A stretch of DNA of 64,000 bases from Aminiphilus circumscriptus DSM 16581 (GCF_000526375.1 NZ_JAFY01000007.1:620001-684000); one strand, 5' to 3'; counted from the first letter of the stretch, positions 1 to 8,880 are shown. Numbers and translations: made by a program. The notes: generated from the sequence alone by a model not told the origin.

Positions 1-288
1 AAAAAAGAGCGGTTCGAGGACGCCCGGGCGAGGACGGAACGCTTCGAGGAGCAGCGGGAAGTCGCAGCACGCGAGAAGGAATCCTTGGTTTCCGGTCGCA
101 AGGCGGCGGCGGAACGTTCCCGTGGCATTGCTCTTGATGCGGAACGACGAAACCTTCCAGGAGGCGAAGAACGAGAGAGTTCGGCCTCTCTGCGACAGGA
201 GCGGGACGAGGTCGAACGGAGCAGAGTGGAACTGGACGCGGAAGCGAATCGCCTGGATCGCCTGCGCCGGAAACAGTGGCTCGGGTGA
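1..288 (+). CDS. C-terminal fragment of a coiled-coil protein
   Basis: The frame is open from the first base to a TGA at 286-288, giving 95 residues of a longer protein whose start lies outside the window. The sequence is almost entirely charged and helical, rich in Glu, Arg, Lys and Ala, with heptad-like patterns such as ERFE, REKE and ERSR. It has no hydrophobic segment and no recognisable catalytic motif. It could be the tail of a structural, SMC-like or chemotaxis-related coiled coil; no family can be named from this piece. A long perfect hairpin follows directly, so this is probably the last gene of its transcript. Confidence 0.6.
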   Translation, partial: KKERFEDARARTERFEEQREVAAREKESLVSGRKAAAERSRGIALDAERRNLPGGEERESSASLRQERDEVERSRVELDAEANRLDRLRRKQWLG

Positions 289-293
289 GATGC

Positions 294-343
294 AGAAAAG
301 GGAAAAGGCGACGGGGATGCCCCCGTCGCCTTTTCCCTTTTCT
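294..343. terminator. Bidirectional rho-independent terminator
   Basis: A perfect 23-base-pair stem (294-316 with 321-343) closes on a 4-base loop. The outer arms are A-rich on the left and T-rich on the right, so it can act on both strands. It lies between the coiled-coil gene on the plus strand and the TAXI gene ending on the minus strand, which fits termination of both convergent transcripts. Confidence 0.85.
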
Positions 344-373
344 GTTTTTGACTGCGCACGCAAAGAGGCAGTT

Positions 374-1336
374 CTACTTGATCTCCGGAATGGCGATACC
401 CTTTTCCTTGTAATATTTCGCCGCACCGGGGTGCAGAGGAACGGAGAGTCCGTCCAGAGCAGTTTCGAGAGTGATGAGCTTCGCCTTCGCATGCACGGCG
501 TCGAGATCACGCACATTCTCCCAGAGCGTCTTCGTGAAGGTGTAGACCAGGTCCTCACTCAGATCCTCTCGGCAGACGAGCATGGCGACCACGGCAGGCG
601 TCACGGTGTCGTGGTCCACCCCGGAATAGGTCCCCGCCGGAATGACGTCCTTCTTGAAGAAAGGATATTTCTCACGCAGTGCCTTGATGTAGTCCTCGCT
701 GAAACTGACGAGGTCGATGGGAGTCGTGGTGGCCAGATCCATGACGGAGGAGGTGGGGAATCCCGCCACGACGAATCCGGCGTCGAGCTGGTCGTCCTTG
801 AAGCGCTGGGTCGTGTTGGCAAAGTCGAGAAAATCGACCTTCATGTCATCGTATTTCAACCCAGCAACGTCGAACATAGCCCGCACGTCACCCTCGACGC
901 CCGAGCCGGGAGCTCCAACGGAAACGCGTTTTCCCTTGAGGTCCATAATGTCCTTCACGGGATTCTTTTTCAGAGTGATGAAATGGATGTGCTCGGGATA
1001 GAGGCAGCCAATACCGCGGATGTTCTGGAAGGGCTCCTTGAACATCATTTCGCCCTTCCAGGCCCAATAGGCAAGGTCATTTTGTGCGAAGGCGATTTCA
1101 ATCTGGTTTGTACCGATGAGGTTGAGATTCGCCGCGGAGGCGTTTCCCGTCTCGGATGTCACCTGAAGCTCAGGGACGTTGCGGTTGATGATGTCCGCAA
1201 TGCCGCCGCCGAGCGGGTAATAGGTTCCCGTGGTGCCTCCGGTCGCGATGGAGAGAAACTCCTTAGCGAAGGCCATACCGGAGAGAGCCGCCGTGAGAAT
1301 CACTACGAGAAGTACAAGAAATCCGAACCTGCGCAT
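374..1336 (-). CDS. TAXI-family TRAP transporter solute-binding protein
   Basis: This encodes a 320-residue exported binding protein of the TAXI type, the periplasmic component of tripartite TRAP transporters. Residues 1 to about 23 form a signal peptide (MRRFGFLVLL followed by a hydrophobic core and an AFA cleavage site). The mature protein begins with the family signature GGTTGTYYPLGG and contains SVGAPGSG and the distal FTKTLWEN region typical of the family. The ATG at 1336 was chosen because it has a GGAGGAGA site and starts the signal peptide; the frame is open 31 codons further upstream. The gene stands alone between a terminator and a divergent gene, with no TRAP permease (DctM/DctQ) beside it. 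The substrate is unknown; glutamate and other organic acids are reported for the family. Confidence 0.9.
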   Translation of the reverse strand: MRRFGFLVLLVVILTAALSGMAFAKEFLSIATGGTTGTYYPLGGGIADIINRNVPELQVTSETGNASAANLNLIGTNQIEIAFAQNDLAYWAWKGEMMFKEPFQNIRGIGCLYPEHIHFITLKKNPVKDIMDLKGKRVSVGAPGSGVEGDVRAMFDVAGLKYDDMKVDFLDFANTTQRFKDDQLDAGFVVAGFPTSSVMDLATTTPIDLVSFSEDYIKALREKYPFFKKDVIPAGTYSGVDHDTVTPAVVAMLVCREDLSEDLVYTFTKTLWENVRDLDAVHAKAKLITLETALDGLSVPLHPGAAKYYKEKGIAIPEIK

Positions 1337-1536
1337 GAAACAATCTCCTCCCCTCTTCTGTGTACCCGACAATGGTTGCCTTCTCCACGAGGCTGATTCG
1401 CTCAGCCGTTGTTTCGCCGGGACCCCCACCCCCTTTCGATCTTCAGGAAAAGTATAGAATGGCGAGGGCGTTCGATCAAGTCACCCAATTCGATTTGGTC
1501 TGCAAAACAATGTGCCCTTTCGAGCGCTTTGGGAGA

Positions 1537-1542
1537 TATAAT
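1537..1542 (+). promoter_or_regulatory. Possible -10 element for hutP
   Basis: A perfect TATAAT lies about 70 bases upstream of the proposed hutP start. No good -35 hexamer sits at the usual distance, so the promoter is weakly supported. Confidence 0.3.
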
Positions 1543-1614
1543 AATGCAAGGGATGCGGTGCGTCCATTCGATCTCGCACTGCGAAAGCCAGGTCGCATAG
1601 AAGGGCGTGACGAT

Positions 1615-2103
1615 GTGGAAAACCAGTCGGTTCAGGCAAAAGAAGTGGAACGCAACGGCCAGATGTTGCGACTTGATCTGAGCTTAACCATAACCGATGA
1701 GAGTCAGGCAGGACGAGCAGCTCTACTCTTGGCGGCCACCACATCACCTGTGGAGGAAACACGGCTTCGGGAACAACTGCAAAAGTGGGGATGGAGGGCC
1801 GTTGCCACCGAAGTGGGAGGGCTAGCGGGCGATCTGCCGCAGAAGATCACCCGAGCTGTCGTCGGTGCTGCTCTCAATGCGAACGTTGTGGAGAAGCGGA
1901 GCGGTGAGATGCACGCGCTCATGCATGCAGCCCTTGAGGCAATGAACGGGTTCATGTCCACGAGCATGCTCGAAGCCAGCATCGGGGCGAAGATCGCCAT
2001 CGTTCGGAATGGCGCCTGGCTCGCGGTGGCCGTGATGGGAGATTCGGCGTATCATGCTGTGGCCCACCACGAACGATGCGGTTTGGGAATCATGCACGTG
2101 TGA
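1615..2103 (+). CDS. hutP: HutP-family RNA-binding antiterminator
   Basis: The 162-residue product aligns by eye with Bacillus HutP, the L-histidine- and Mg2+-dependent RNA-binding protein that prevents termination in the hut leader. The shared core is HALMHAALEAMNG (HALYHATMEAL in Bacillus) and the C-terminal GLGIMHV (GVGINHI in Bacillus). This places the metal-ligand histidines at 100, 104 and 161. I chose the GTG at 1615 because GAAGGG lies nine bases upstream; an ATG at 1663 would give 146 residues, nearer the 148 of Bacillus, but has no clear ribosome binding site. No histidine-utilisation gene is in the window, so its RNA target and ligand are unknown here. rpmE follows with its own promoter. 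Confidence 0.75.
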   Translation: MENQSVQAKEVERNGQMLRLDLSLTITDESQAGRAALLLAATTSPVEETRLREQLQKWGWRAVATEVGGLAGDLPQKITRAVVGAALNANVVEKRSGEMHALMHAALEAMNGFMSTSMLEASIGAKIAIVRNGAWLAVAVMGDSAYHAVAHHERCGLGIMHV

Positions 2104-2105
2104 TC

Positions 2106-2134
2106 TTGCGTTTCAAGACATGTTGTGCTAAAGT
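2106..2134 (+). promoter_or_regulatory. Promoter of rpmE
   Basis: TTGCGT (2106-2111) and TAAAGT (2129-2134) are separated by exactly 17 bases, and a TG precedes the -10 by one base (extended -10). It overlaps the end of hutP and lies about 45 bases before the rpmE start. Confidence 0.6.
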
Positions 2135-2178
2135 CCTCTTCTGTGGAAACGAACGGATAACGGCTGGAGGTGTAGGAC

Positions 2179-2397
2179 GTGAAGAAGGATATTCACCCCA
2201 AGTATGAGGCGTGCACGGTGCGGTGTGCGTGCGGTAATAGCTTCGATACGAAATCGACCCAGGGAGAACTCCGCGTGGCCGTGTGCTCCGCGTGCCATCC
2301 TTTCTACACGGGTAAAAAGGGACGCGTGGTCGAGGCGGGACGCTTGGAAAAGTTCCAGAAGAAATACGCCAAGTTTCTTGCCCCCGAACAGGAATAG
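2179..2397 (+). CDS. rpmE: 50S ribosomal protein bL31
   Basis: This is a 72-residue ribosomal protein bL31 of the large subunit, at the usual length. It begins [10 protein letters not shown] and has the zinc-ribbon cysteines in CAC and CSAC, so it is the zinc-binding (C+) type rather than the zinc-independent paralogue. The start is a GTG with GGAGG eight bases upstream. It has its own promoter and is followed by a strong hairpin, so it is probably transcribed alone. C+ bL31 is often replaced by a C- paralogue under zinc limitation; no paralogue is seen in this window. Confidence 0.95.
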   Translation: MKKDIHPKYEACTVRCACGNSFDTKSTQGELRVAVCSACHPFYTGKKGRVVEAGRLEKFQKKYAKFLAPEQE

Positions 2398-2408
2398 CGA
2401 AATCCGGG

Positions 2409-2438
2409 GAACAGGGGGAGCCTCAGCTCCCCCTGTTC
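2409..2438 (+). terminator. Hairpin after rpmE
   Basis: A perfect 13-base-pair, GC-rich stem (2409-2421 with 2426-2438) with a CTCA loop. It is followed by TCTATGG rather than a pure T run; a T7 tract comes about 15 bases later. It probably ends the rpmE transcript, perhaps inefficiently. Confidence 0.6.
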
Positions 2439-2490
2439 TTCTATGGTCGGACGTTTTTTTGTGTGCAGAAAGAATGGAAGAGGTGCGGAC

Positions 2491-3195
2491 GTGTCCATTC
2501 ACGTGGTGCTTTTGGCTCATACCCCTTCTCCGGACATGGTGGTGGCAGGTTCTGCCAGGATTTGCTACAGCGAATGTTCCGCAGTCGAACTCATCGATGG
2601 TTTTCCCGACCGCACCCGAGCTGTTCGCCTCGTGGACAGCCTTTTGCAGAGCGGGCACATGTCGCCTTTTGAACATGCGAACTTCACCTTTGCCGTGGAC
2701 GGCATCAGCAGAGTTTGCTCCCATCAGCTCGTGCGCCACCGCATCGCCAGCTTCAGTCAGCAGAGCCAGCGGTATGTGAAGATGAGCGATGCTGCAGTGG
2801 TGGTTCCTCCTTCCGTGGCATCCTCCGAAGAGGCCTCGTCCGTGTTTCGTGGTGCCGTTGAAGAGGGGTACCGACGCTACGAGCGGCTCCTGGAATTGGG
2901 TATTTCCCGTGAGGATGCGCGCTATGTACTCCCCCACGGATGGGAGACGAAGCTTGTCATGACGATGAACGCGAGGGAGCTGCACCATTTTTTCACCCTT
3001 CGCCTCTGCCATCGCGCTCAGTGGGAGATCCGGCACCTGGCGAGGGAAATGCTCCGGTGTGTCCGTACCGTAGCGCCGATTTTGTTCACTCTTGCGGGTC
3101 CCTCCTGTGTCGTCGACGGAGCCTGCCGCGAAAGACACTCCTGTGGACACCCCTTCGGATCGATGGAGGAGTTGCTTGAACATGAAGATGCTTAA
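2491..3195 (+). CDS. thyX: FAD-dependent thymidylate synthase
   Basis: ThyX converts dUMP to dTMP with methylenetetrahydrofolate, FAD and NADPH. The 234-residue product has the family signature RHRIASFSQQSQRY starting at residue 82 (RHR 82-84), and the HHFFTLRLCHRAQWEIR helix that binds the nucleotide and flavin. The start is a GTG preceded by GGAAGAGG about eight bases away; the frame extends 16 codons further upstream without a better site. The 3' end overlaps the next gene by 14 bases. Folate-sparing ThyX in place of ThyA is common in anaerobes. Confidence 0.93.
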   Translation: MSIHVVLLAHTPSPDMVVAGSARICYSECSAVELIDGFPDRTRAVRLVDSLLQSGHMSPFEHANFTFAVDGISRVCSHQLVRHRIASFSQQSQRYVKMSDAAVVVPPSVASSEEASSVFRGAVEEGYRRYERLLELGISREDARYVLPHGWETKLVMTMNARELHHFFTLRLCHRAQWEIRHLAREMLRCVRTVAPILFTLAGPSCVVDGACRERHSCGHPFGSMEELLEHEDA

Positions 3196-4138
3196 GATTG
3201 CAAATACCGTCGTCTTGACCCTGTCGAACCTGCTCGCCCTCGGTGCGGAGCGGATTCCCGTGGGCGGGCAAGCCGTCATCGAGGGCGTTCTCATGAGAGG
3301 ACCCCATAAATGGGGACTCTCCGTACGTCGTCCCGAGGGCGAACTCTGGAGCACGTCCTGGAGAAATCTTCCCTGGACGGCTACCGGCATCTGGAAGTAT
3401 CCCGTCTTTCGGGGTATGGCCACGATGGCGGAAATGCTCACCGTGGGAATGAGGGCATTATCCCAATCGGCCCAGGTCGCTCTGGGCGAGGAAGAGAAAA
3501 TCACGCCCCGTGAGATGATCCTTTCCGTTGTCGTGGCGCTTCTCGCAGTGGTGGGCCTGTTCGTGGCGTTTCCTGTATGGCTTGCGGACCGTGTCGCGCC
3601 GCTGCTCGGCGCGTCGGGATTGCTGAAACACCTCGTGGAGGGATTGGTACGAGCGCTGGTCTTCATCGCATACGTGGGTGTCGTTGGTCTTTGGAAGGAC
3701 ATGGCCAGGATCTTCGCGTACCACGGGGCGGAACACAAGACGATCAACGCCTACGAACACGACGCGTCCCTCGTTCCGGAGGTGGTGGCGCGTTATTCCC
3801 GCATTCATCAGCGCTGCGGCACGTCCTTTCTTCTCATCGTCGTCGCGGTGAGCGTTGTGGTTTTCTCTCTCGCCGGAGGCGGTCCCCTGTGGTGGAGGGC
3901 CCTGTCCAGAGTGTTCCTGCTGCCCCCCGTCATCGGTATTTCCTACGAACTGATCAAGTGGAGCTGTCGTTCCGGACGGACAGGAGAACTGCTCATGAAA
4001 CCAGCTCTTCTGCTGCAGTATTTCACGACTCGTGAGCCGGATCTGGAGCAGATTGCCGTGGGTGTTGCCTCGTTGCACGCGGCTCTCGAAGAACAGGAAA
4101 GTTTTCCCGTTGCCGCTCCGGAAAGGCCGGAGGAATAA
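3182..4138 (+). CDS. DUF1385 membrane protein (YqhQ-like)
   Basis: This 318-residue membrane protein belongs to the DUF1385 family (Bacillus YqhQ), whose function is not firmly known. It has the family's N-terminal [14 protein letters not shown] segment and the central [14 protein letters not shown] motif, which looks like a metal site. Hydrophobic stretches near residues 115-140, 155-180 and 220-240 are probable membrane segments. The ATG at 3182 has GGAGGAG ten bases upstream; a second ATG at 3188 is possible. It sits directly before prfA and prmC with a two-base gap, an arrangement also found in Firmicutes and Thermotogae, so it is probably co-transcribed with them. Confidence 0.88.
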   Translation: MKMLKIANTVVLTLSNLLALGAERIPVGGQAVIEGVLMRGPHKWGLSVRRPEGELWSTSWRNLPWTATGIWKYPVFRGMATMAEMLTVGMRALSQSAQVALGEEEKITPREMILSVVVALLAVVGLFVAFPVWLADRVAPLLGASGLLKHLVEGLVRALVFIAYVGVVGLWKDMARIFAYHGAEHKTINAYEHDASLVPEVVARYSRIHQRCGTSFLLIVVAVSVVVFSLAGGGPLWWRALSRVFLLPPVIGISYELIKWSCRSGRTGELLMKPALLLQYFTTREPDLEQIAVGVASLHAALEEQESFPVAAPERPEE

Positions 4139-4140
4139 TC

Positions 4141-5214
4141 ATGGATCTCAACGGCAAACTTGAGGACGTGGTTCGCTCCTTCGAGGAGCTTGAATTGCGC
4201 ATGGCCGATCCTGGAGTTACGGGCAATCTCCAGGAGTTGCAGCGCATGGCGAAGAAACACGCCGAGATGGAAGAAGTCGTCGCCGTTTACAAGGAGGTCA
4301 AGGCCAAGAGACAGCAGCTTTGCGAAGCTCGTGAACTCTCCGAGAGCGGAGACCCCGAGATAGAGGCATTGGCCAAGGAGGAAGTGCACGCGCTGGAATC
4401 GGACATCGAGGATTTGGAACGGCGTCTGCAGGTTCTTCTCCTGCCGAAGGACCCCAACGACGAAAAGAGTGTCATCGTGGAGATCCGCGGAGGTGCCGGC
4501 GGTGACGAAGCGGCATTGTTCGCCGCGAATCTTATGCGCATGTACTGCCGTTTTGCAGAGCTGCAGGGATGGAAGGTCGAAATTCTCACCCAGAGCGAGA
4601 CGGGCATCGGAGGCATTAAAGAAGTGGTTTTTCGCGTCGACGGAACTGGAGCATACAGCAAATTCAAGTACGAAAGCGGTGTGCACCGGGTGCAGCGTGT
4701 TCCCGTTACGGAATCCTCCGGCAGAATTCACACCTCCACGGCAACCGTGGCCGTTCTCCCCGAGGTGGAGGATGTGGATATCGAGATCCGCACGGAGGAC
4801 CTGCGCATCGACACGTTCCGTGCAAGCGGAGCCGGTGGGCAGTACGTCAACATGACCGATTCAGCGGTTCGGATCACGCACATCCCGACGGGGGTTGTCG
4901 TGAGCTGTCAGGATGAGCGCTCTCAGCTCAAGAACCGCGCCAAGGCTATGCGCCTTCTGCGGGCCAAACTTTACGACGCGGAGCTGCAGCGCAAGCAGGT
5001 GGAACAGGCGGCGGACCGGAAGGGACAGGTCGGGACCGGGGATCGGTCGGAGCGGATACGCACCTACAATTTCCCGCAGAACAGAGTCACCGACCATCGC
5101 ATCGGCTTGACGCTCTACAAACTGGATCAGATCCTGGAGGGGAATTTACTGGAGATGATCGACGCACTTATCCTGGCGGATCAGAGTGCGAAACTGCAAC
5201 ACATCAACCAATAG
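4141..5214 (+). CDS. prfA: Peptide chain release factor 1
   Basis: RF1 recognises UAA and UAG stop codons and triggers peptide release. The 357-residue length is standard. The GGQ catalytic motif lies at residues 232-234 (GAGGQYVN), and the stop-codon recognition motif is PVT in [11 protein letters not shown], the PxT form that marks RF1 rather than RF2. The ATG is preceded by CGGAGGA. It is followed 15 bases later by prmC, which methylates the GGQ glutamine, so substrate and enzyme are encoded together. Confidence 0.97.
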   Translation: MDLNGKLEDVVRSFEELELRMADPGVTGNLQELQRMAKKHAEMEEVVAVYKEVKAKRQQLCEARELSESGDPEIEALAKEEVHALESDIEDLERRLQVLLLPKDPNDEKSVIVEIRGGAGGDEAALFAANLMRMYCRFAELQGWKVEILTQSETGIGGIKEVVFRVDGTGAYSKFKYESGVHRVQRVPVTESSGRIHTSTATVAVLPEVEDVDIEIRTEDLRIDTFRASGAGGQYVNMTDSAVRITHIPTGVVVSCQDERSQLKNRAKAMRLLRAKLYDAELQRKQVEQAADRKGQVGTGDRSERIRTYNFPQNRVTDHRIGLTLYKLDQILEGNLLEMIDALILADQSAKLQHINQ

Positions 5215-5229
5215 TGGGAGAACGCGAGC

Positions 5230-6087
5230 GTGGCGGAGACTCTGGAGACGTTGCGACGGAAGGTTGCGGAGCTTCTTTTCCGAAACGGAGTGACGGAAAC
5301 TCCTCTCCTCGATACGGACCGTTTGTTCTGTGCGCTTTTGGGATATTCCAGAGCCGAGATATGGAGCCGATCCAGGGAATTGCTCGACGAGGTCCATGTC
5401 GCCCGAATCCTGTACATGGCGCGGCGGCGAGCCGGAGGAGAACCTTTGGCATATGTCCTTGGAGAGGCTGGGTTTTATGGAAGGTCATTTGCGGTGAATC
5501 CGGGCTGTCTCGTTCCACGGCCGGAAACGGAGATTCTTGTGGAAGAGGCACTGAAACGGCTTCCCGAGCGAGGGACATTTCTCGACTGGGGAACGGGAAG
5601 CGGCTGTATCGCCGCGACGCTTCTTCTCGAATGCCCCACCGCCCGAGGCTTCGCTCTCGAGGCTTCGCCTCGTGCAGTGGTCATGGCGTGGCACAATTTC
5701 CGGCGCCATGGTCTCCTCCCGGCAGTGACACTCCTCCATTCCTCCACCTGCGATGCACTTCCCTCCGCCTGCATGGACATGGTGCTCGGCAATCCTCCCT
5801 ACATTCCCACTGCTCAAATCCCTTTTCTCATGAGAGAGGTGCGCGATTTCGAACCTCATTCGGCGCTTGATGGGGGAGTGGACGGCCTTGACGCCTACCG
5901 TTTCTTGTTGCCTGTAGCGTCAAGGCTTCTCCGCCCTGGGGGGTGGCTTCTACTGGAGATCGGCGGGGAGGAGCAGGTGGCGCCTCTTCGCGATCTTGAG
6001 GATGGGCTTGTTTTTTGTGGAAGCCGACCCGATCTGAACGGTCATATCCGCGTTCTTTTATGGCGTAAAGGGGAGAAGATGGCGTAA
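5230..6087 (+). CDS. prmC: Release factor glutamine methyltransferase
   Basis: PrmC N5-methylates the glutamine of the GGQ motif in release factors, using S-adenosylmethionine. The 285-residue product has an N-terminal helical domain, the SAM-binding motif DWGTGSGCIA and the catalytic GNPPYIP motif (NPPY at about 188-191). The start is GTG, with GGGAG nine bases upstream. It follows prfA closely and probably shares its transcript. About 110 bases separate it from trxB. Confidence 0.95.
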   Translation: MAETLETLRRKVAELLFRNGVTETPLLDTDRLFCALLGYSRAEIWSRSRELLDEVHVARILYMARRRAGGEPLAYVLGEAGFYGRSFAVNPGCLVPRPETEILVEEALKRLPERGTFLDWGTGSGCIAATLLLECPTARGFALEASPRAVVMAWHNFRRHGLLPAVTLLHSSTCDALPSACMDMVLGNPPYIPTAQIPFLMREVRDFEPHSALDGGVDGLDAYRFLLPVASRLLRPGGWLLLEIGGEEQVAPLRDLEDGLVFCGSRPDLNGHIRVLLWRKGEKMA

Positions 6088-6199
6088 AATACCTTCGTAG
6101 TCTGTCGTGTGAGAGACGCGACAGGAAAGTGTTCTTCCGTTTCCTGCATGCTTGAAAAGAGCAGTTCATTTTGTGTTAGCGACTGGGAGGTCGATTGTC

Positions 6200-7387
6200 A
6201 TGGAAAAGCGTGAACTCGTCATTCTCGGTGCCGGTCCTGCAGGCATGACGGCCGCCATTTACGGGAAGCGTTCCGGGCTTGATGTCCTTGTGCTTGAAAA
6301 GGGGATCCCCGGGGGCCAGATTGCGATAACCGACGAGATTGAAAATTGGCCGGGCGTAATTCACGCCACCGGAGCGGAACTCGCTGAATCCTTCCGTCGC
6401 CATGCAGAGAAGTTTGCTCCCGAATTTAGGGATGCGACCGTCACGGGAATCGAAGTTCGGAACGGGACGAAGGTTCTTGTGACGGAAAAAGAGGAAATCG
6501 AGGCGGAGGCGATCATTCTCGCCACGGGGGCTACGTTCAAGAAGCTCGGATGTCCCGGCGAAGCGGAATTTGCCGGACGTGGCGTGAGTTATTGCGCCGT
6601 GTGTGATGGAGCCTTTTTCCAGGACGTGGAGATTGCCGTGGTAGGCGGAGGGAACACTGCAGTGGAAGAAGCGGTGTATCTCACACAATTTGCGTCGAAG
6701 GTTTACATCATCCATCGGAGAGATTCTTTCCGTGCCGACAAGATGGCGGTGGAAAGGGCACTGGGAAATCCAAAGATCGTTCCAGTCTGGAACAGCGTTG
6801 TGGAAAGCATTCAGGGATCGGACATGGTGGAAAAGCTCCTCATTCGGAACGTGAAATCCGGCGAGGTCTCGGAACTTCCCGTTGAGGGCGTATTTGTTTT
6901 TACGGGTATGGTGCCGAATGCGGAGTGTGTGAAGGGACTCGTGAAAACCACGGAACAGGGATGGATCCTCACGGATGAAAAGATGGAAACCTCTATGGAG
7001 GGGCTCTTTGCGGCGGGAGACGTCCGAGATAAATACCTGCGGCAGGTCGTGACAGCGGCGGGGGACGGTGCAGTTGCCGCTATGGCTGCCTACGCCTATA
7101 TCTCCGAACAGGTACATCTGCGCGGTCTTCTTCTCGAACCCGAGAGAGTCGTGGCGCTCTTTTTCTCCAGCGTTGACGAGAAGCAGATGCGACTCGTCGA
7201 TGACGTGGAAAAATGGATCGCCTCATCGGGAAAACACATTGTTTTCGTGGACGGTTACAGAAACGCCAAAATGGTAGAGAAACTTGGACTTGCCCAGCTG
7301 CCCCTCCTCGTGGAGTTGCGGAAAGGGAGCGTGGCGAGTTCCAGGACGTTTTCTTCCGTGGCGGATCTTCGGTCCGTGCTCTCGTAG
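6200..7387 (+). CDS. trxB: Thioredoxin reductase with C-terminal thioredoxin-fold domain lacking CxxC
   Basis: Residues 1 to about 310 are a thioredoxin reductase. They include the FAD motif GAGPAG, the redox pair C132-A-V-C135 in SYCAVCDG, the NADPH motif GGGNTAVEEA and HRRDSFRA. The remaining 85 residues resemble a thioredoxin fold: VVALFFSS as the first core strand, FVDGY, and LPLLVELRKG as the cis-proline strand. The active-site WCxxC is absent, with SSVDEK in its place. The whole is 395 residues against about 310 for the family. The ATG at 6200 has GGGAGG nine bases upstream. The tail may dock thioredoxin or be a non-redox relic. Confidence 0.9.
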   Translation: MEKRELVILGAGPAGMTAAIYGKRSGLDVLVLEKGIPGGQIAITDEIENWPGVIHATGAELAESFRRHAEKFAPEFRDATVTGIEVRNGTKVLVTEKEEIEAEAIILATGATFKKLGCPGEAEFAGRGVSYCAVCDGAFFQDVEIAVVGGGNTAVEEAVYLTQFASKVYIIHRRDSFRADKMAVERALGNPKIVPVWNSVVESIQGSDMVEKLLIRNVKSGEVSELPVEGVFVFTGMVPNAECVKGLVKTTEQGWILTDEKMETSMEGLFAAGDVRDKYLRQVVTAAGDGAVAAMAAYAYISEQVHLRGLLLEPERVVALFFSSVDEKQMRLVDDVEKWIASSGKHIVFVDGYRNAKMVEKLGLAQLPLLVELRKGSVASSRTFSSVADLRSVLS

Positions 7388-7440
7388 ATCGGGGAGTATC
7401 ATCGCACACCGCGGATTCCTGTTTTGGAGGTGGTGCAGTT

Positions 7441-8373
7441 TTGATCGTGACCGTAACGTTGAACCCCGCCGTTGACGAAGAGTACATTCTCCCGGAGTTC
7501 CGACCGGGAGGTTGGTCTAGAGCGACTCATGTTGATCGTTCTCCCGGAGGTAAAGGCATCAATGTTTCCATGATCCTGAGCCAACTCGGCTGCGAGTCGG
7601 CGGCAATGGGTTTTTTGGCCGGCTTCACGGGGGAGTATGTCAGAGATGTTCTTCGCCGTCATCGAATCACCACGAATTTTGTCCACGTTCCCGGGGAAAC
7701 GCGGACGAACGTCTATATTGTGGACGAGATCGGCCACATCGAGACGGGCATCGCCGAACTCGGTCCCTATATTCCCGAAGATGCCCTGGGGCGGTTGGTG
7801 ACGAATTTCGACAGAATGCTTCATCGCGCTCACCTTGTCTCGATAGGCGGTTCCCTTCCACCGGGAGTTCCTCAGGATTTCTACCGGGAACTCGTCAGAA
7901 ACGCGAAGGGTAAGGGAATTCCCACCTTCATCGACGCGGCGGGCGCGCCGCTCATGGCGGCTCTCGAAGCTGGGCCGACCGTTGCCAAGATAGACCACCG
8001 ATTCATGGCCCGTGTGGCGGGTATCCCCCTGACCTCCATCGACAACCTGATCGAGATCGTGTCGAAGGTGCACGACCAAGGGGTGGAGTACGCGGTTACC
8101 TCGTACCGAAGCTACGGTGACGTGTTCTTCACACCGGAAGGCATCTACCTGGCGGCACTGGATCGAAGGAATTTCGTCTCCATGTTCGGCGCGGGCGATG
8201 CGCTTATGGCAGGACTTGTCGTCGCCTACGACGAAAGGATGTCCGCGGAGGAGTGTGTGCGCTTCAGCATGGCCTGCGCCTACGAGGATTCTCTACACGT
8301 GGAAAAAGGGGTTCGGAGCCGTGAGGCTGTGGAGGTTCTCATGGACAGAATCGAAGTGGAAAAGCTTTCTTGA
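7441..8373 (+). CDS. PfkB-family kinase, probably 1-phosphofructokinase
   Basis: This 310-residue sugar kinase of the ribokinase/PfkB family most resembles 1-phosphofructokinase and tagatose-6-phosphate kinase. It begins IVTVTLNPAVDEEY, has the substrate-site signature GGKGINVSMILSQLG, and ends with the anion-hole/catalytic motif FGAGDALMAGL whose Asp is the base. The start is TTG at 7441, with TTGGAGG ten bases upstream; a GTG at 7447 is the alternative. No PTS fructose gene is nearby, so the sugar phosphate is not certain. It lies about 50 bases after trxB. Confidence 0.85.
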   Translation: MIVTVTLNPAVDEEYILPEFRPGGWSRATHVDRSPGGKGINVSMILSQLGCESAAMGFLAGFTGEYVRDVLRRHRITTNFVHVPGETRTNVYIVDEIGHIETGIAELGPYIPEDALGRLVTNFDRMLHRAHLVSIGGSLPPGVPQDFYRELVRNAKGKGIPTFIDAAGAPLMAALEAGPTVAKIDHRFMARVAGIPLTSIDNLIEIVSKVHDQGVEYAVTSYRSYGDVFFTPEGIYLAALDRRNFVSMFGAGDALMAGLVVAYDERMSAEECVRFSMACAYEDSLHVEKGVRSREAVEVLMDRIEVEKLS

Positions 8374-8412
8374 CGTGCTAGTCCGGACGGGAACGTCACG
8401 AGGAGGGACATC

Positions 8413-8856
8413 ATGCGGATCGGCGATGTGATGGATCGAGATCTCACCGCTATCGCACCGGATTCTCCGGTTTCCGAAGCCATCGAAGTACTGTCGCGAC
8501 ATCGACTGACGGGAGTTCCCGTAGTCGATGAGGAGGGACACGTTCTCGGTTTCATCAGTGAAAAGGACATCATCAAAGCGGCTTTGCCGGGGTACTTCGA
8601 GTATCTCCAGGACTCTTCCTTCATCCCCGATTTCGACCAGTTTCAGACACGTCTGCGTCGCATCAGCCGCGAGCCCGTCCAGCGCTTCATGGTCAAAAAA
8701 GTTGCTACCTTCAAGGAAGAGGACAGTGATTTCAGCGTTGCCATGACCCTCATACAGCAGAACATCAAGAGGGCTCCCGTGCTCCGTGAGGGAATCCTTG
8801 TCGGTGTGGCGAACAGGGCGGATCTTTTGGAACGGCTCATGGCAGACGGGAAATGA
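8413..8856 (+). CDS. CBS domain-pair protein
   Basis: The 147-residue product consists of two CBS repeats. The first is MDRDLTAIAPDSPVSEAIEVL to about residue 58, and the second starts near FMVKKVATFKEEDSDFS. Between them is an insertion of about 30 residues (PGYFEYLQDSSFIPDF). Stand-alone CBS pairs bind adenine nucleotides and modulate partners; no partner is evident here. GAGGAGGGAC precedes the ATG. It follows the PfkB kinase by 39 bases and may share its transcript, perhaps sensing energy state. Confidence 0.88.
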   Translation: MRIGDVMDRDLTAIAPDSPVSEAIEVLSRHRLTGVPVVDEEGHVLGFISEKDIIKAALPGYFEYLQDSSFIPDFDQFQTRLRRISREPVQRFMVKKVATFKEEDSDFSVAMTLIQQNIKRAPVLREGILVGVANRADLLERLMADGK

Positions 8857-8880
8857 TCTGTGTGAGGGGTTTGACCACGG

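Noticed and set aside
122-1396. Long plus-strand open frame (424 codons) opposite the TAXI gene
   Set aside because: It is the antisense shadow of a well-recognised gene with a signal peptide and ribosome binding site, and its translation matches no family.
2128-3747. 539-codon minus-strand frame opposite rpmE, thyX and the DUF1385 gene
   Set aside because: Spans three recognised genes on the other strand, low-complexity Arg/Ser/His composition, no ribosome binding site; a shadow of high-GC codon use.
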